The notes: a model not told the origin generated them from the sequence alone. A stretch of 64,000 bases of DNA from Bog-877 sp050734135 (GCA_050734135.1 JBOHUG010000070.1:124001-188000); one strand, 5' to 3'. Positions 17,280 to 26,332 are shown, counted from the first letter of the stretch. Numbers and translations are program-made.

Positions 17280-19586
17280 CTAAGAGTTGGTCGGAGAGAC
17301 CGCGGACAGCTCGGCTGCAACCTGCCGTGCCGCCCCGACGAGGTTGCGCAGCGAGGGTTCGACCTCCGCCCAAGTCCGGGTCTTGAGACCGCAGTCGGGA
17401 TTGGCCCACAGGCGGTCAGCGGGAATCATCGAGACCGCCTTCCGCAGCCGCAGCGCCATCTCCTCGACCGATGGCACCAGCGGTGAATGGATGTCGTAGA
17501 CCCCTGGTCCCACCTCGTTGGTGTAGCCGTGATCGGCGAAGGCCTGCAGCAAGGACATGGCGGAGCGGGCCGCCTCGATGAAGAGGACATCAGCATCCAG
17601 CTCGGCGATCGCGTCCATGATGTCCTCGAACTCCGAGTAGCACATGTGGGTGTGGATCTGAGTTTGGGCCCCAGCCCCGGCAGCGGTGAGGCGGAAGCTG
17701 TCCACCGACCAGCGCAAATAGCCGGGCTGCTCGGTGCGATGCAGGGGCAATCCCTCGCGGAGGGCCGGCTCGTCGATCTGGATCACGCTGATGCCGGCCG
17801 CCTCCAGGTCAGCCACCTCGTCCCGCAACGCCATCGCGATCTGGGCACAGGTCTTGCTGCGCTCTTGGTCATCGCGGACGAAGGACCACTGCAAGATGGT
17901 CACCGGTCCCGTCAGCATCCCCTTGACGGGGCGCCCAGTGAGGCTCTGAGCGAATACCGTCCAGCGCACCGTCATGGGGTGGGGACGGGAGACATCTCCG
18001 TACACGATCGGCGGCTTGGCGCAGCGGGAGCCATAGGACTGTACCCACCCGTGCCGGGTGGTCACGTAGCCATCCAGCTGCTCGGCGAAGTACTCGACCA
18101 TGTCGTTGCGCTCCGGCTCCCCATGAACCAGTACGTCGAGACCGATCTCCTCTTGGAACTTCACGACTCGGCGGATCTCGGCCTCCATCAGGCAGTCGTA
18201 CCCGGCCTGGTCGATCTCACCGCGGCGCAGCTTGGCCCGCGCCTGGCGCAATTCCGGAATCTGCGGGAAAGAGCCGATGGTGGTGGTCGGCAAAGGTGGC
18301 AAGGAGACGCCTTGGCGCCAGATCATGCGCCGGGCGGGACCGTCGCCGGGGCGGGTGAGCTGATCGGCGGTGACCCGCGCCATCCGGGCCCGCACGCTCT
18401 GATTGGTAACCCGCGGGGACCGGCGGCGGGTGGCGCACGCCTCCCGGCTGGCTGCCAGCCGAGCCTCGACCTCTGGCCGCCCCTGATCGGCGCGGGCCAG
18501 GCAGTTCACTTCCTCCAGCTTCTCCTCCGCGAACGCCAGCCACGAGCGGAGTTCCGGGACGAGCTCGGTCTCTGGCTCCAGGCTCACCGGCACATGGAGC
18601 AGCGAGCAGGACGGTGCCACCAGCACCCGATCCGGGCCAAGCTTCGCCACCGCCTTGCGAATCTGGCCCAGGGCCGGGTCGGGATCGAGGCGCCAGACAT
18701 TGTGCCCATCTACCACTCCCAGCGATAGGGCCATGTCTTCGCGCATCAACTCCAAGGCCGGATCCAGGTCGGCCGCACCGCGCACCAGGTCCAAGTGCAC
18801 CGCATCGACCGGCAACGCCAGCGAGGTCGCCAGATTGCCGCCCATCCCGGAGAAGTAGGAGGCCAAGAGCAGCTTCAGTCCCGGCGCCGCCTGGCTGAGG
18901 GTCTGGTAACCGCGCTCCAGCGCCTCCAGCGCCTCCACTGGGAGGTCCTGGCTGAGGCATGGCTCGTCGATCTGAACCCAGACCGCACCAGCCTGCCGGA
19001 GCTCGATCAGAAGCTGGCAGTAGACCGGTATCAAGGAGTCGAGGAACTGGAGGTTTGAGCCACCAGCCACCGGCCCGCGGCTGAGCCGGAGAAAGGTCAC
19101 CGGCCCGACTAGCACTGGTCGGGTCTGGATCCCCAGCGCCTTAGCTTCCAAGAACTCGGCGATGGGCTTGCGCGAGGCGAGATGGAATTCCTGACCTTCA
19201 GCGAGTTCTGGGACCAAGTAGTGGTAGTTGGTGTCAAACCACTTGGTCATGTCGAGCGCTGCCACCTCCGTCTCCCCTCTCGAGCCCCTGGCCATGCCGA
19301 ACATGAGATCGAGGTCGGGGACTCCTCCCGACCAGTTGAACCGGGCTGGCACCGCTCCCACGGTCAGTGCTGCGTCGAGCACGTGGTCGTAGAGAGAGAA
19401 GTCATTGCTCGGTATGTGCTCGATCCCCGCCGCCTGCTGGCGGCGCCAGCGATCGGCTTTGAGGCCGGCGGTCTCGGCCAGCAGCTGCTCCTCCGACAGC
19501 CGCCTGGACCAATAGCCCTCGAGGGCTCGTTTCAACTCCCGGGATCGCCCAATGCGCGGGAATCCCAGGATGCTAGCTATCGGCAT
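17280..19586 (-). CDS. metE: Cobalamin-independent methionine synthase
   Basis: Transfers the methyl group from 5-methyltetrahydrofolate triglutamate to homocysteine. The 768 residues match the two-barrel MetE length. Zinc ligands are visible as HTHMCYSEF (His and Cys) and NPDCGLKTR (Cys) in the C-terminal barrel; TTTIGSFPQIPELR marks the start of that barrel. ATG 19586 is preceded by GAGGATC. The 100-base gap before it is too short for a cobalamin or SAM-I riboswitch and shows none. It completes the methyl cycle with ahcY and metK elsewhere in the window. Confidence 0.96.
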   Translation of the reverse strand: MPIASILGFPRIGRSRELKRALEGYWSRRLSEEQLLAETAGLKADRWRRQQAAGIEHIPSNDFSLYDHVLDAALTVGAVPARFNWSGGVPDLDLMFGMARGSRGETEVAALDMTKWFDTNYHYLVPELAEGQEFHLASRKPIAEFLEAKALGIQTRPVLVGPVTFLRLSRGPVAGGSNLQFLDSLIPVYCQLLIELRQAGAVWVQIDEPCLSQDLPVEALEALERGYQTLSQAAPGLKLLLASYFSGMGGNLATSLALPVDAVHLDLVRGAADLDPALELMREDMALSLGVVDGHNVWRLDPDPALGQIRKAVAKLGPDRVLVAPSCSLLHVPVSLEPETELVPELRSWLAFAEEKLEEVNCLARADQGRPEVEARLAASREACATRRRSPRVTNQSVRARMARVTADQLTRPGDGPARRMIWRQGVSLPPLPTTTIGSFPQIPELRQARAKLRRGEIDQAGYDCLMEAEIRRVVKFQEEIGLDVLVHGEPERNDMVEYFAEQLDGYVTTRHGWVQSYGSRCAKPPIVYGDVSRPHPMTVRWTVFAQSLTGRPVKGMLTGPVTILQWSFVRDDQERSKTCAQIAMALRDEVADLEAAGISVIQIDEPALREGLPLHRTEQPGYLRWSVDSFRLTAAGAGAQTQIHTHMCYSEFEDIMDAIAELDADVLFIEAARSAMSLLQAFADHGYTNEVGPGVYDIHSPLVPSVEEMALRLRKAVSMIPADRLWANPDCGLKTRTWAEVEPSLRNLVGAARQVAAELSAVSPTNS

Positions 19587-19686
19587 TGATCAGATCCTCG
19601 AAGATGCCGGTGCGCGCCACTGCGCAACTCAGCGGGAATGGCTCCCCAGTCTAACCGGAGCACCGAGCGCCAGGGGCTCCCCACGG

Positions 19687-20946
19687 TCAGGCTGTGGCGG
19701 CTTGCGGCTCCTCGTCGCGGAACAGCTCAGGCTCGATCGCCTCCAAGATCGATCGCTCGGTGATGACGCAGCGCTTGATCTCAGGATGCGACGGCACATC
19801 GAACATGCTGTTGAGCAGGACCGACTCCAGGATGCTCTTCAACCCCCTGGCCCCAGTACCCAACGCCAGGGCCTTGCGGGCGATCGCGCTAAGCGCCGCC
19901 GGCTCGAAGATGAGCTCCACGTCGTCGAGCGAGAAAAACTTCTGGTACTGCTTGACGAAAGCGTTCTTGGGTTCCGTGAGCACCCTGGTGATGTCGTCCT
20001 CGTCCAGGCAGTCAAGGGTGACGGTGATCGGCAATCGGCCCACGAATTCGGGGATCAATCCGTAACGCAACAGGTCCTGCGCCGAGAGCTCGTGAAGAAT
20101 CTTCGCGTTCTCCTTGGTGCGGGTACCCGCCTGGGCGCTTCCGAATCCGATCGTGCGCTGCCCAACCCGCTGGTCGATGATTCGCTCCAGGCCGTCAAAG
20201 GCGCCGCCGCAGAGAAAGAGGATGTTAGCGGTGTTGATTTGAATGAAATCTTGATGGGGGTGCTTGCGCCCACCTTGGGGAGGTACATTCGCCACCGTGC
20301 CCTCGAGGATTTTCAGGAGGGCCTGCTGGACGCCCTCCCCGGAAACGTCCCGGGTAATCGAGGGATTGTCAGACTTGCGAGAAATCTTGTCGATTTCGTC
20401 GATGTAGATGATTCCCCGTTCCGCTCGCGCGATGTCAAAATCTGCCGCCTGAATCAGGCGCAGCAGGATGTTCTCGACATCCTCTCCGACGTAGCCCGCC
20501 TCGGTGAGCGAGGTAGCGTCGGCAATCGAGAAAGGGACGTCGAGAATCCGGGCCAGGGTTTGAGCGAGCAGGGTCTTGCCGCAGCCGGTCGGGCCCACCA
20601 GCAGGACGTTGGATTTCTGCAGCTCGACATCGCCGGACTCGCGGGCACTGTTGATCCGCTTGTAATGGTTGTAGACGGCGACTGAGAGCACCCGCTTGGC
20701 CTGATCCTGACCCACCACGTACTGGTTGAGCGAGGTCCAGATCGCCTGCGGATTCGGCACCACATTACTGCGGGAGCGCCGGACCGGAGTGACCCGGGAG
20801 TCCTCCTCCAACACCTCCTGGCACAGCTCGATGCACTGGTCACAGATGTAGACACCCGGCCCGGCGATGAGTTTGCGCACCTGCTCCTGGCCCTTGTTAC
20901 AGAAGGAGCAACGGGTGTGGCGCCGCCGATCCTCCCGCTCGGTCAT
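19687..20946 (-). CDS. clpX: ClpX, ATP-dependent unfoldase of the ClpXP protease
   Basis: A AAA+ hexameric unfoldase of 419 residues. The N-terminal C4 zinc domain has CSFCNKG and CDQCIELC. Walker A GPTGCGKT, the GYVGED pore loop, Walker B IIYIDEIDKI and the RTIGFG loop are all intact. ATG 20946 overlaps the stop of the small zinc protein gene as ATGA. It follows clpP in the common tig-clpP-clpX order, with one extra small gene inserted. Confidence 0.97.
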   Translation of the reverse strand: MTEREDRRRHTRCSFCNKGQEQVRKLIAGPGVYICDQCIELCQEVLEEDSRVTPVRRSRSNVVPNPQAIWTSLNQYVVGQDQAKRVLSVAVYNHYKRINSARESGDVELQKSNVLLVGPTGCGKTLLAQTLARILDVPFSIADATSLTEAGYVGEDVENILLRLIQAADFDIARAERGIIYIDEIDKISRKSDNPSITRDVSGEGVQQALLKILEGTVANVPPQGGRKHPHQDFIQINTANILFLCGGAFDGLERIIDQRVGQRTIGFGSAQAGTRTKENAKILHELSAQDLLRYGLIPEFVGRLPITVTLDCLDEDDITRVLTEPKNAFVKQYQKFFSLDDVELIFEPAALSAIARKALALGTGARGLKSILESVLLNSMFDVPSHPEIKRCVITERSILEAIEPELFRDEEPQAATA

Positions 20947-21164
20947 GCCGCATCCCCTCCGCCAGGGCGATGCAGCTGCTGCGCCGCCCGCTCCACGCAG
21001 CCGGGACAGATCACGACACCGGCCGGTTGCCGACCGCGGGCGACGGCCGCGGTGCTGGTCAGGCTGCCGCAGAAGTCGCAGCGCTGACCGGGACTCCGCA
21101 CTAGCAGCGGTGGCTGGCGGAGGCCCCGTCCCGCTCCTGAGTTCCGCGTCTCTCGAACAGTCAA
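20943..21164 (-). CDS. Stand-alone ClpX-type zinc-binding mini-protein
   Basis: A 73-residue protein whose C-terminal half reads RCDFCGS, a short linker, then VVICPGCVERAAQQL. This copies the spacing logic of the ClpX zinc-binding domain encoded just downstream (CSFC ... VYICDQCIEL). There is no AAA domain. The start is TTG 21164 with AGAGGA upstream. Its stop overlaps the clpX start as ATGA and it lies 24 bases after clpP, so it should be co-expressed with the protease. It could dimerise with ClpX's own zinc domain or act as an adaptor; that is inference. The overlap and conserved cysteines argue against a chance frame. Confidence 0.7.
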   Translation of the reverse strand: MTVRETRNSGAGRGLRQPPLLVRSPGQRCDFCGSLTSTAAVARGRQPAGVVICPGCVERAAQQLHRPGGGDAA

Positions 21165-21188
21165 ATTAATCCTCTGGGTCGGGCCCGG

Positions 21189-21884
21189 CTACCGCGCTGA
21201 GGAACTCTTCTCCGCACCGGGAATGGCGGCGGCGGCAACCCGCTCCGGCACCGGTGCCGGGGGTTCCGAGATCTCTTCTTGCGCGACCACCTGGTCCAGC
21301 CCCCGATGGCCAGTGATGATGTGGTCGATCAGCCCATATTCCTTGGCCTCGTCCGGCGACATGTAGAAGTCGCGGTCCGAGTCGCGGGTGATCTGGTCCA
21401 CCGGCTTGCCGGTGTGGTGAGCCAGGATCTGGTCCAGGATCCTCCGCAGCCGGAGTATCTCCTGGGCCTGGATCTGGATGTCAGAGGCCTGTCCCTGGAA
21501 ACCACCGGATGGCTGGTGCATCATGATCCGGGTGTTGGGAAGGCTGAATCGGAGCCCCTTGTCGCCCCCCGCCAGCAGCAGGCAGGCGAATGAGGCCGCC
21601 AGCCCCATGCAGAAGGTACTCACCCGAGGCTTGACGTACTGCATCGTGTCGTAGATCGCCAGGCCGGCCGAGACCGAGCCCCCCGGGCTATTGATATAGA
21701 GGTTGATGTCCCGTTCGGGGTCCTCACTCTCCAGGTACAGCATCTGGGCCATCACCAAGTTGGCGATCTGGTCGTCAATGGGGGTGCCCACGAAGATGAT
21801 CCGGTCCTTCAGGAGCCGCGAGTAGATGTCGAAGGCGCGCTCGCCCCGGCTGGTTGTCTCGATGACCATCGGAACGAGGGCCAT
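21189..21884 (-). CDS. clpP: ATP-dependent Clp protease proteolytic subunit
   Basis: The serine peptidase of ClpXP, 231 residues. The start ATG 21884 has an excellent GAGGAGGAG upstream; an alternative start at 21923 would add 13 residues. INSPGGSV, nucleophile Ser in MGLAASFACLLL, His in IMMHQPSGG and the DRDFYMSPDEAKEYGLID helix are present. The residue after the catalytic Ser is Phe where Met is usual. A ~25-residue Pro/Ala-rich C-terminal extension is present. Confidence 0.96.
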   Translation of the reverse strand: MALVPMVIETTSRGERAFDIYSRLLKDRIIFVGTPIDDQIANLVMAQMLYLESEDPERDINLYINSPGGSVSAGLAIYDTMQYVKPRVSTFCMGLAASFACLLLAGGDKGLRFSLPNTRIMMHQPSGGFQGQASDIQIQAQEILRLRRILDQILAHHTGKPVDQITRDSDRDFYMSPDEAKEYGLIDHIITGHRGLDQVVAQEEISEPPAPVPERVAAAAIPGAEKSSSAR

Positions 21885-21941
21885 GATCTCCTCCTCGTGT
21901 CGCGGGATGTCCGGGACCGACACTTCCGGGCCGGCACCGCG

Positions 21942-21947
21942 AGTATA
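21942..21947 (-). promoter_or_regulatory. -10 element upstream of clpP
   Basis: TATACT on the minus strand, 58 bases before the clpP ATG and just past the tig stop. It suggests clpP-zinc protein-clpX can be transcribed apart from tig. The -35 position falls at the tig 3' end and reads poorly (GGGATA). Confidence 0.4.
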
Positions 21948-21963
21948 CCCAGGGGTTCGGAAT

Positions 21964-23283
21964 CTATCCCCGAGCTGGTTCCGCCCCTGACTCGCCGTTG
22001 GCCAGCGCCGCTACCCGGCGCCGGGCCGAGCCCAGCAGCAGTTCCCGGCGCAGTGGTTCCCGGGCGCGCCGGCGACTCTCTTTGGACGCACCTCGAGAGA
22101 ATATCCGGGCCAAATTCTCGTCCAGCTCCTGGTCGGTGACCTGAAGCTCCTCGCGCCGGGCCACCTGCCCCAAGATCAACTCCAGCTGCACCCGCTCCAC
22201 CGCGGGCTGACGGCGCTCCCCTCGCAGCTGCTCCAACTGCTTGCCATCGGACATCAGCAGCTGTTCTAGCGAGATCCCCGAGGCCGAGAGACGCAGTTCC
22301 AGGTCCTTGATCTGGCGATCAATCTCCGCCTGGATCATGACCTCGGGCACCTCCACGCGGGAGATCGCGACCAGCTCCTCCAGCGCCTTCACCTGCTGCG
22401 CCTGCTCATTCTCCAGCCGAGCTTCCTCGAACAGCTGTTCCCGAGCATACTCCCGCAGTTCACCCAGGTTCTCGCCATGGCCGGCAATTGCTGCCAGGTT
22501 GTCGTCCAGGGCCGGCAGCTCCTTGGCCTGGATCTGCTTGATATCGGCGGTGATCACCACCAATTCGCCCCGCAGCTCCTCGCGCCCGTACTCCTCGGGC
22601 AGGGTCAGGCTGAGGTCCACCGACTCCCCCACCCGAGCTCCAGCCAGCTGCTCCGCCATCCCCGGCAACAGATCCCCCTGCTCCAGATCCAGGGTCTGCG
22701 GTTGCGAAGGAGTACCCACCAGGTCGCCGTTGTGGCGCATTGTCAGCTCGGCGGTGATTACATCGGTTGGCCCCGCCTCTCGTTGGCTGGCATCCTCCAG
22801 TTGGGCATAGCGCTGGCGCAGCACCGCCAGGGTGCGATCGACATCAGCGTCGGAGACCTGGGGGACCGCCACCGGCACCTTGATCTTCCGGTAGTCGCCG
22901 AGGTCCACCTCCGGACGGAGCACCACCGTCGCGGTGAAGCGAAAAGGCTCCCCTCGCTCGAGCACCACCTCACCGACGTCCGGGGTTGAGACCGGCTCCA
23001 GCTCGACTTGGGCGACGGCCCGAGACCAGATCTCAGGGAGCAGATCCTCGATGGCGTGCTGGCGGAGCGCGTCCCAGCCGACGGCCCGTTCCACCACCGC
23101 GGCGGGCGCCTTGCCGGGCCGGAAGCCAGGGAGTCGGTACTGACGCCCGAGGTGACCCAGCGCCAAACCCAGGGCTCGATCTACCTCCGACGCCGAGGCT
23201 TCGACGGTCAGCTTCGCCTGGGAACCGGGCAGGCGCTCCACGCCGACCCGCAGCTCCGCGACATCAGTTTTAATTGGGCTCAT
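21964..23283 (-). CDS. tig: Trigger factor (ribosome-associated chaperone)
   Basis: A 439-residue chaperone and prolyl isomerase acting at the ribosomal exit tunnel. The N-terminal ribosome-binding domain contains LPGFRPGKAPAAVV, which holds the GFRxGKxP signature. A central FKBP domain follows (QGDLLPGMAEQLAGARVGE), and then a charged helical C-terminal domain. The start ATG 23283 is chosen because the in-frame extension upstream runs into the tRNA-Leu gene. Confidence 0.96.
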   Translation of the reverse strand: MSPIKTDVAELRVGVERLPGSQAKLTVEASASEVDRALGLALGHLGRQYRLPGFRPGKAPAAVVERAVGWDALRQHAIEDLLPEIWSRAVAQVELEPVSTPDVGEVVLERGEPFRFTATVVLRPEVDLGDYRKIKVPVAVPQVSDADVDRTLAVLRQRYAQLEDASQREAGPTDVITAELTMRHNGDLVGTPSQPQTLDLEQGDLLPGMAEQLAGARVGESVDLSLTLPEEYGREELRGELVVITADIKQIQAKELPALDDNLAAIAGHGENLGELREYAREQLFEEARLENEQAQQVKALEELVAISRVEVPEVMIQAEIDRQIKDLELRLSASGISLEQLLMSDGKQLEQLRGERRQPAVERVQLELILGQVARREELQVTDQELDENLARIFSRGASKESRRRAREPLRRELLLGSARRRVAALANGESGAEPARG

Positions 23284-23306
23284 CCTGCTCTGGGTAAGCG
23301 TAGCGG

Positions 23307-23387
23307 TGCGCGGACCGAGGATCGAACTCGGACGGGTTACCCCACGGGGTTCTAAGCCCCGCGCGTCTACCATTTCGCCATCCGCGC
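23307..23387 (-). tRNA. tRNA-Leu(TAG)
   Basis: A 7-base acceptor (GCGCGGA with TCCGCGC), D arm, anticodon stem GGGGC/CCCC around loop CTTAGAA (anticodon TAG), long class II variable arm and T arm are all visible. The CCA end is not encoded (CCG follows). It lies 23 bases upstream of the trigger factor start, on the same strand. Confidence 0.93.
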
Positions 23388-23421
23388 CAGCCGGTTGCGG
23401 GGCAGCCGCAGCGCGGCGCCG

Positions 23422-23427
23422 AGTATA
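23422..23427 (-). promoter_or_regulatory. -10 element for tRNA-Leu
   Basis: TATACT on the minus strand, about 35 bases before the tRNA 5' end. The -35 region is poor. The rest of the 23428-23609 gap, up to the next plus-strand gene, has a small GC hairpin near 23540 but nothing recognised. Confidence 0.42.
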
Positions 23428-23609
23428 GCCATTCTCCCGCCGATCGACCGTCTAGAGGCTTCCGTCGGAAGGTGACTCGAAGTCAAGCAGCTAGCGCAAA
23501 GCGGAGCGGTGGCAGCTGAAACGGACGCCCTCGTACCCCGTTGTTAGGGGTGAGGGTAGGCCCCCGCCGCGGACGGCACAGCAGCCTATCGGATCAGGGA
23601 GGAACTGCC

Positions 23610-24038
23610 GTGAGCATGGAAGTGCAGGCACCACCGGACTACCAGCCGAGCCCGACACCAGCGGCGGAAACGATTCAGGCCGACTCGGCCAACCGCCGTC
23701 GCCATCGTCCGCAGAGTTGGAGCGGCTGGCGCGGCTACCGGATCGGGGAGCTGATTCTGCTTAGCGTCTCGGTCGTCGACGCATTTTTGGCACTTGACTT
23801 TGTCTTCCGAGCAGGCGCCACCAGCCACGGCGGCTTCGTCTCGGTGGTCGACCGAGTTGGTGGTGCCTTGGCCAGTCCCTTCGCCGGTATTTTCCGGCCC
23901 GGTGTGCCCCAGGTCGGCCACACGACCTACTGGGCAGCGCTGCTGGCCTTGGTCGTTTACACCGTGGCGGCGATGGTGCTGCTCCGGCTGATGCACCTGG
24001 TCACCAGCCCCCGACGTCACCGGCCGGCCGCAGCCTGA
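23610..24038 (+). CDS. Small two-helix membrane protein, unknown function
   Basis: A 142-residue protein starting at GTG 23610 behind GGAGGA; an in-frame ATG lies six bases later. A Pro/Arg-rich cytoplasmic N-terminus is followed by a first hydrophobic helix (ELILLSVSVVDAFLALDFVF), a ~45-residue loop with VSVVDRVGGALASPFAGIF, and a second helix near the C-terminus ending in a basic tail. The layout is reminiscent of YggT-type proteins but no motif confirms it. Confidence 0.7.
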   Translation: MSMEVQAPPDYQPSPTPAAETIQADSANRRRHRPQSWSGWRGYRIGELILLSVSVVDAFLALDFVFRAGATSHGGFVSVVDRVGGALASPFAGIFRPGVPQVGHTTYWAALLALVVYTVAAMVLLRLMHLVTSPRRHRPAAA

Positions 24039-24193
24039 GACCCGCGTATCCAGGGCCGGGCGGGCTGGGTTTCCCGGCGCAACCTCGACACTGCTCGACA
24101 CTGGCGGTCAGCGGCGATAGCATGAGCAATAGGGTTGCTGGCGCTAGCAGCAGCGCTTCCCCGGGGCCGGATGACCCCTCCATGGAGGGTGGC

Positions 24194-24430
24194 ATGGTGG
24201 AATTGGTGGGATCGCCGGTGGGGCGGGGGCTGGACGCCCGGCAGACGGTGGCCAAGATCGAGCAGAAGGCGCTCCAACTCTCGGCCTTGCTGAGAGAACT
24301 GGACAACCATCCGGTGAACTTTGAACCTGGGCTGCGCGACGAATTGGACGCGGTGCTCGACCAGCTGGGCTGCCGGATCGCGGCCACTCGGGCGCTGGAG
24401 CAGCGCCAGGCGAGCGCGGTCGCCGACTGA
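24194..24430 (+). CDS. Small helical protein of unknown function
   Basis: A 78-residue protein. ATG 24194 is preferred because GGAGG precedes it; an upstream ATG (24122) has no ribosome-binding site. The body is predicted helical and amphipathic (TVAKIEQKALQLSALLREL, then LRDELDAVLDQLGCRI). It ends 37 bases before tRNA-Arg(ACG). No family recognised. Confidence 0.55.
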   Translation: MVELVGSPVGRGLDARQTVAKIEQKALQLSALLRELDNHPVNFEPGLRDELDAVLDQLGCRIAATRALEQRQASAVAD

Positions 24431-24454
24431 CCGCTGCCGCCGAGGCACTAAAAT
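24427..24454 (+). promoter_or_regulatory. Promoter of tRNA-Arg(ACG)
   Basis: CTGACC (24427-24432), a 16-base spacer and TAAAAT (24449-24454) place transcription start a few bases before the tRNA at 24468. It overlaps the last codon of the preceding small gene. Confidence 0.5.
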
Positions 24455-24467
24455 CCAACTCTCGCTG

Positions 24468-24546
24468 GCGCCCATAGCTCAGCCCGGATAGAGCACCAGA
24501 CTACGGATCTGGGTTTGCGGGGGTTCAAATCCCTCTGGGCGCACCA
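24468..24546 (+). tRNA. tRNA-Arg(ACG)
   Basis: Cloverleaf with acceptor GCGCCCA/TGGGCGC, anticodon stem CCAGA/TCTGG around loop CTACGGA (anticodon ACG, read as ICG), T arm GGGGGTTCAAATCCCTC, and an encoded CCA (24544-24546). The sparse, decayed stretch starts right after its 3' end. Confidence 0.95.
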
Positions 24547-24655
24547 GTTTCCAGATCAAGGATGAGGTGCCTCGCCACTGGCCGACCTCGGTGGGTGAGG
24601 TACCAACTCACGTTCGGCGACCGCCTCCTGCACCAGCGCGATTCTGGGCTTTCGC

Positions 24656-25048
24656 CGCCTGAGTTTGAAGTCGGAACAAAGCCGGTACCCGATGCTTCCC
24701 TTAGCAGGCGCGTAGTTCGGGGATCTTCCAATCGTTCCCGGTACTCACAGGGCGACACAGCTCTGACCCGCGCCGACACTCCATGCGAAAGCTGGGCTCA
24801 CCGCTGCTCGCTCGGTAGTCCTTGGTGAGTTCCTCCCCGACAGCTATGTCTCGGCGCGCGGACAAGCGGAAAGCGTCGACCCACCAAGGGCTGGGGTCAC
24901 ACCTGTGGTTACCAAAGTGATGGGGCTGACCGTTCGGCGGGACGGGAACCACCCCGTCCCCGAAAGTGATCGTGTCGATGTAACCAACCGTGGGTTCGTC
25001 GGGTTGCCGCCCGAAAAGAGAGATGAGTTCGGCTTCCGTGACAACCGA
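24656..25048 (-). pseudogene. Decayed SET-domain protein (lysine methyltransferase-like)
   Basis: The minus strand encodes the second half of a bacterial SET domain: GYIDTITFGDG, HHFGNHRCDPSPWW (the NHxCDPN motif), ARRDIAVGEELTKDYRA (the GEELTxDY motif), then MECRRGSELCR where the post-SET zinc motif should be CxCGSxxC (one Cys is Arg). A TAA at 24701-24703 interrupts the conserved tail: RAC-stop-GKHRVPALFRL reads like the RYGxHWVPALL end of intact homologues. The N-terminal half (residues before VVTEAEL) is not recognisable in any frame. Together these point to a dead gene, a former protein-lysine methyltransferase. Confidence 0.65.
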
Positions 25049-25415
25049 AGCGCCGACTCGCGACACCGTTATGGCGGCCGCGGACGGCCGCGGACGGCCG
25101 CGAGGATGCGACTGCCATCTGACCGGATAACGGCGAGCTAAACCGTGCGCTGCCCCACGAGCTGATTTGTGCTCGAGGGGAGCCACTGGCACGGCACGCG
25201 CGTGGCCCCAAGCCACCCTTTCGGCCAGAAACTCGTCACACGTTCCGAGACCGACTCCTGGCTCGGGGGCCTCCGTCGCCCGGTCGGGCACAGCTCGTCG
25301 GCTCGGATCTTGCCGAACCGCGGTACCGAGATCTCGAGTACCGGACGACCGCGCCTGCGGCCCCGGTTTGCGCACACCAACCGCATTCCCTGTGCACTGG
25401 GTAATAACGCACCGG
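25049..25415. other. Gene-poor stretch upstream of the SET remnant
   Basis: Should hold the N-terminal half of the SET gene, but no frame shows it convincingly. It includes a short tandem repeat of CGGACGGCCG (25081-25100) in very GC-rich DNA, a likely slippage site. Nothing else recognised. Confidence 0.4.
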
Positions 25416-25937
25416 CTAGAGCTCGCGCAATGGGTCATCGTCGGGCGAGTGCAGCGGGCTCAACTCCCGTCGATACCTGATACCAGGGCGGCCGTTCAGC
25501 GCCACCTCTCCGACGGGGGCGAACCCCGTGCGAGTGAGCACAGCCCGGGAACCCAGGTTGTCGATCCTCGCCGCCGCGTGCAGCACGCGCAACCCGTACT
25601 CGGCAACCGCCAGCGCACAGACCCTCCGCACTGCTGCGGTCGCCAGGCCGCGTCCTGCCTCCCGTTCGGCGATCCGGTAACCGAGGTCCGCCGAGCCGTC
25701 CACTACATCTACCAGGTTGACCCTGCCCACGATCGAGCCGTCATTCCTCACCAGTACGTGGAAGAAGTTCGCCCCGTCGGATTGCCAAGCGAGCAGCTCA
25801 CGGTGCCGCTCGGCGAACTCGAAAAAGTAGGCATCGCCGCGGTCCGGCACCGAAGCGGCGAAGTATGACCGGTTCTCCTGTTCGAAGACGAGCAGAGCCG
25901 GCGCGTGGTCGGCGCGCACGAGCTGCAGTTCGAGCAC
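25416..25937 (-). CDS. GNAT-family N-acetyltransferase (RimJ/RimL-like)
   Basis: A 173-residue acetyl-CoA-dependent acetyltransferase starting at GTG 25937. The fold order is clear: an N-terminal strand (LELQLVRADHAPAL), FHVLVRNDGSIVGRVNL (strand pair), ADLGYRIAEREAGRGLATAA (motif A with the Gln/Arg-x-x-Gly-x-Gly/Ala acetyl-CoA loop), LRVLHAAARIDNLGSRAVL and GFAPVGEV. The substrate, perhaps a ribosomal protein N-terminus or an antibiotic, is unknown. It is the only intact gene in the sparse region. Confidence 0.87.
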   Translation of the reverse strand: MLELQLVRADHAPALLVFEQENRSYFAASVPDRGDAYFFEFAERHRELLAWQSDGANFFHVLVRNDGSIVGRVNLVDVVDGSADLGYRIAEREAGRGLATAAVRRVCALAVAEYGLRVLHAAARIDNLGSRAVLTRTGFAPVGEVALNGRPGIRYRRELSPLHSPDDDPLREL

Positions 25938-26332
25938 TGCACCAGGTTAGTAAACCCGACCACTTCTAGGCTACTCGCGGAATCGAGGTCGTGACGGACC
26001 AGAGCCCGGTCACGGCAGGCGTCGACGCCAGTACTGCACGGACAGACCAAACGAGGGCGCATCTCGTAGTTGCCAGTCTTATCGTGCTGAGTCTTCATTT
26101 CGAAGACGTGAAAGACTGCCGGGACGACGATTGCCGAAAGGCCGTGTTGCGGCATCCCGGCGCCATCAAAGTGCGGATGCTCGCGCGGGTCCACTAGGGG
26201 TCGAAAGATGTCGCTGGCCGGCGCGGCGTTCCGCCGCGATACCGGACCTCAGGGGTTTGGTCCGGCCGCAGGTCCGGACAGAGGTGAGCGCGGAAGCTGG
26301 TGCCGCTCATTGCACCTCGACACCAGTGGGAG
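25938..26332. other. Intergenic stretch without a credible gene
   Basis: Open frames here have no ribosome-binding site and no recognisable protein. Base composition is less GC-biased than the flanks. It probably belongs to the same decayed segment as the SET remnant. Confidence 0.4.

Noticed and set aside
25748..26194. Minus-strand 148-codon frame upstream of the GNAT gene
   Set aside because: It overlaps the GNAT start, has no ribosome-binding site and no recognisable motif.
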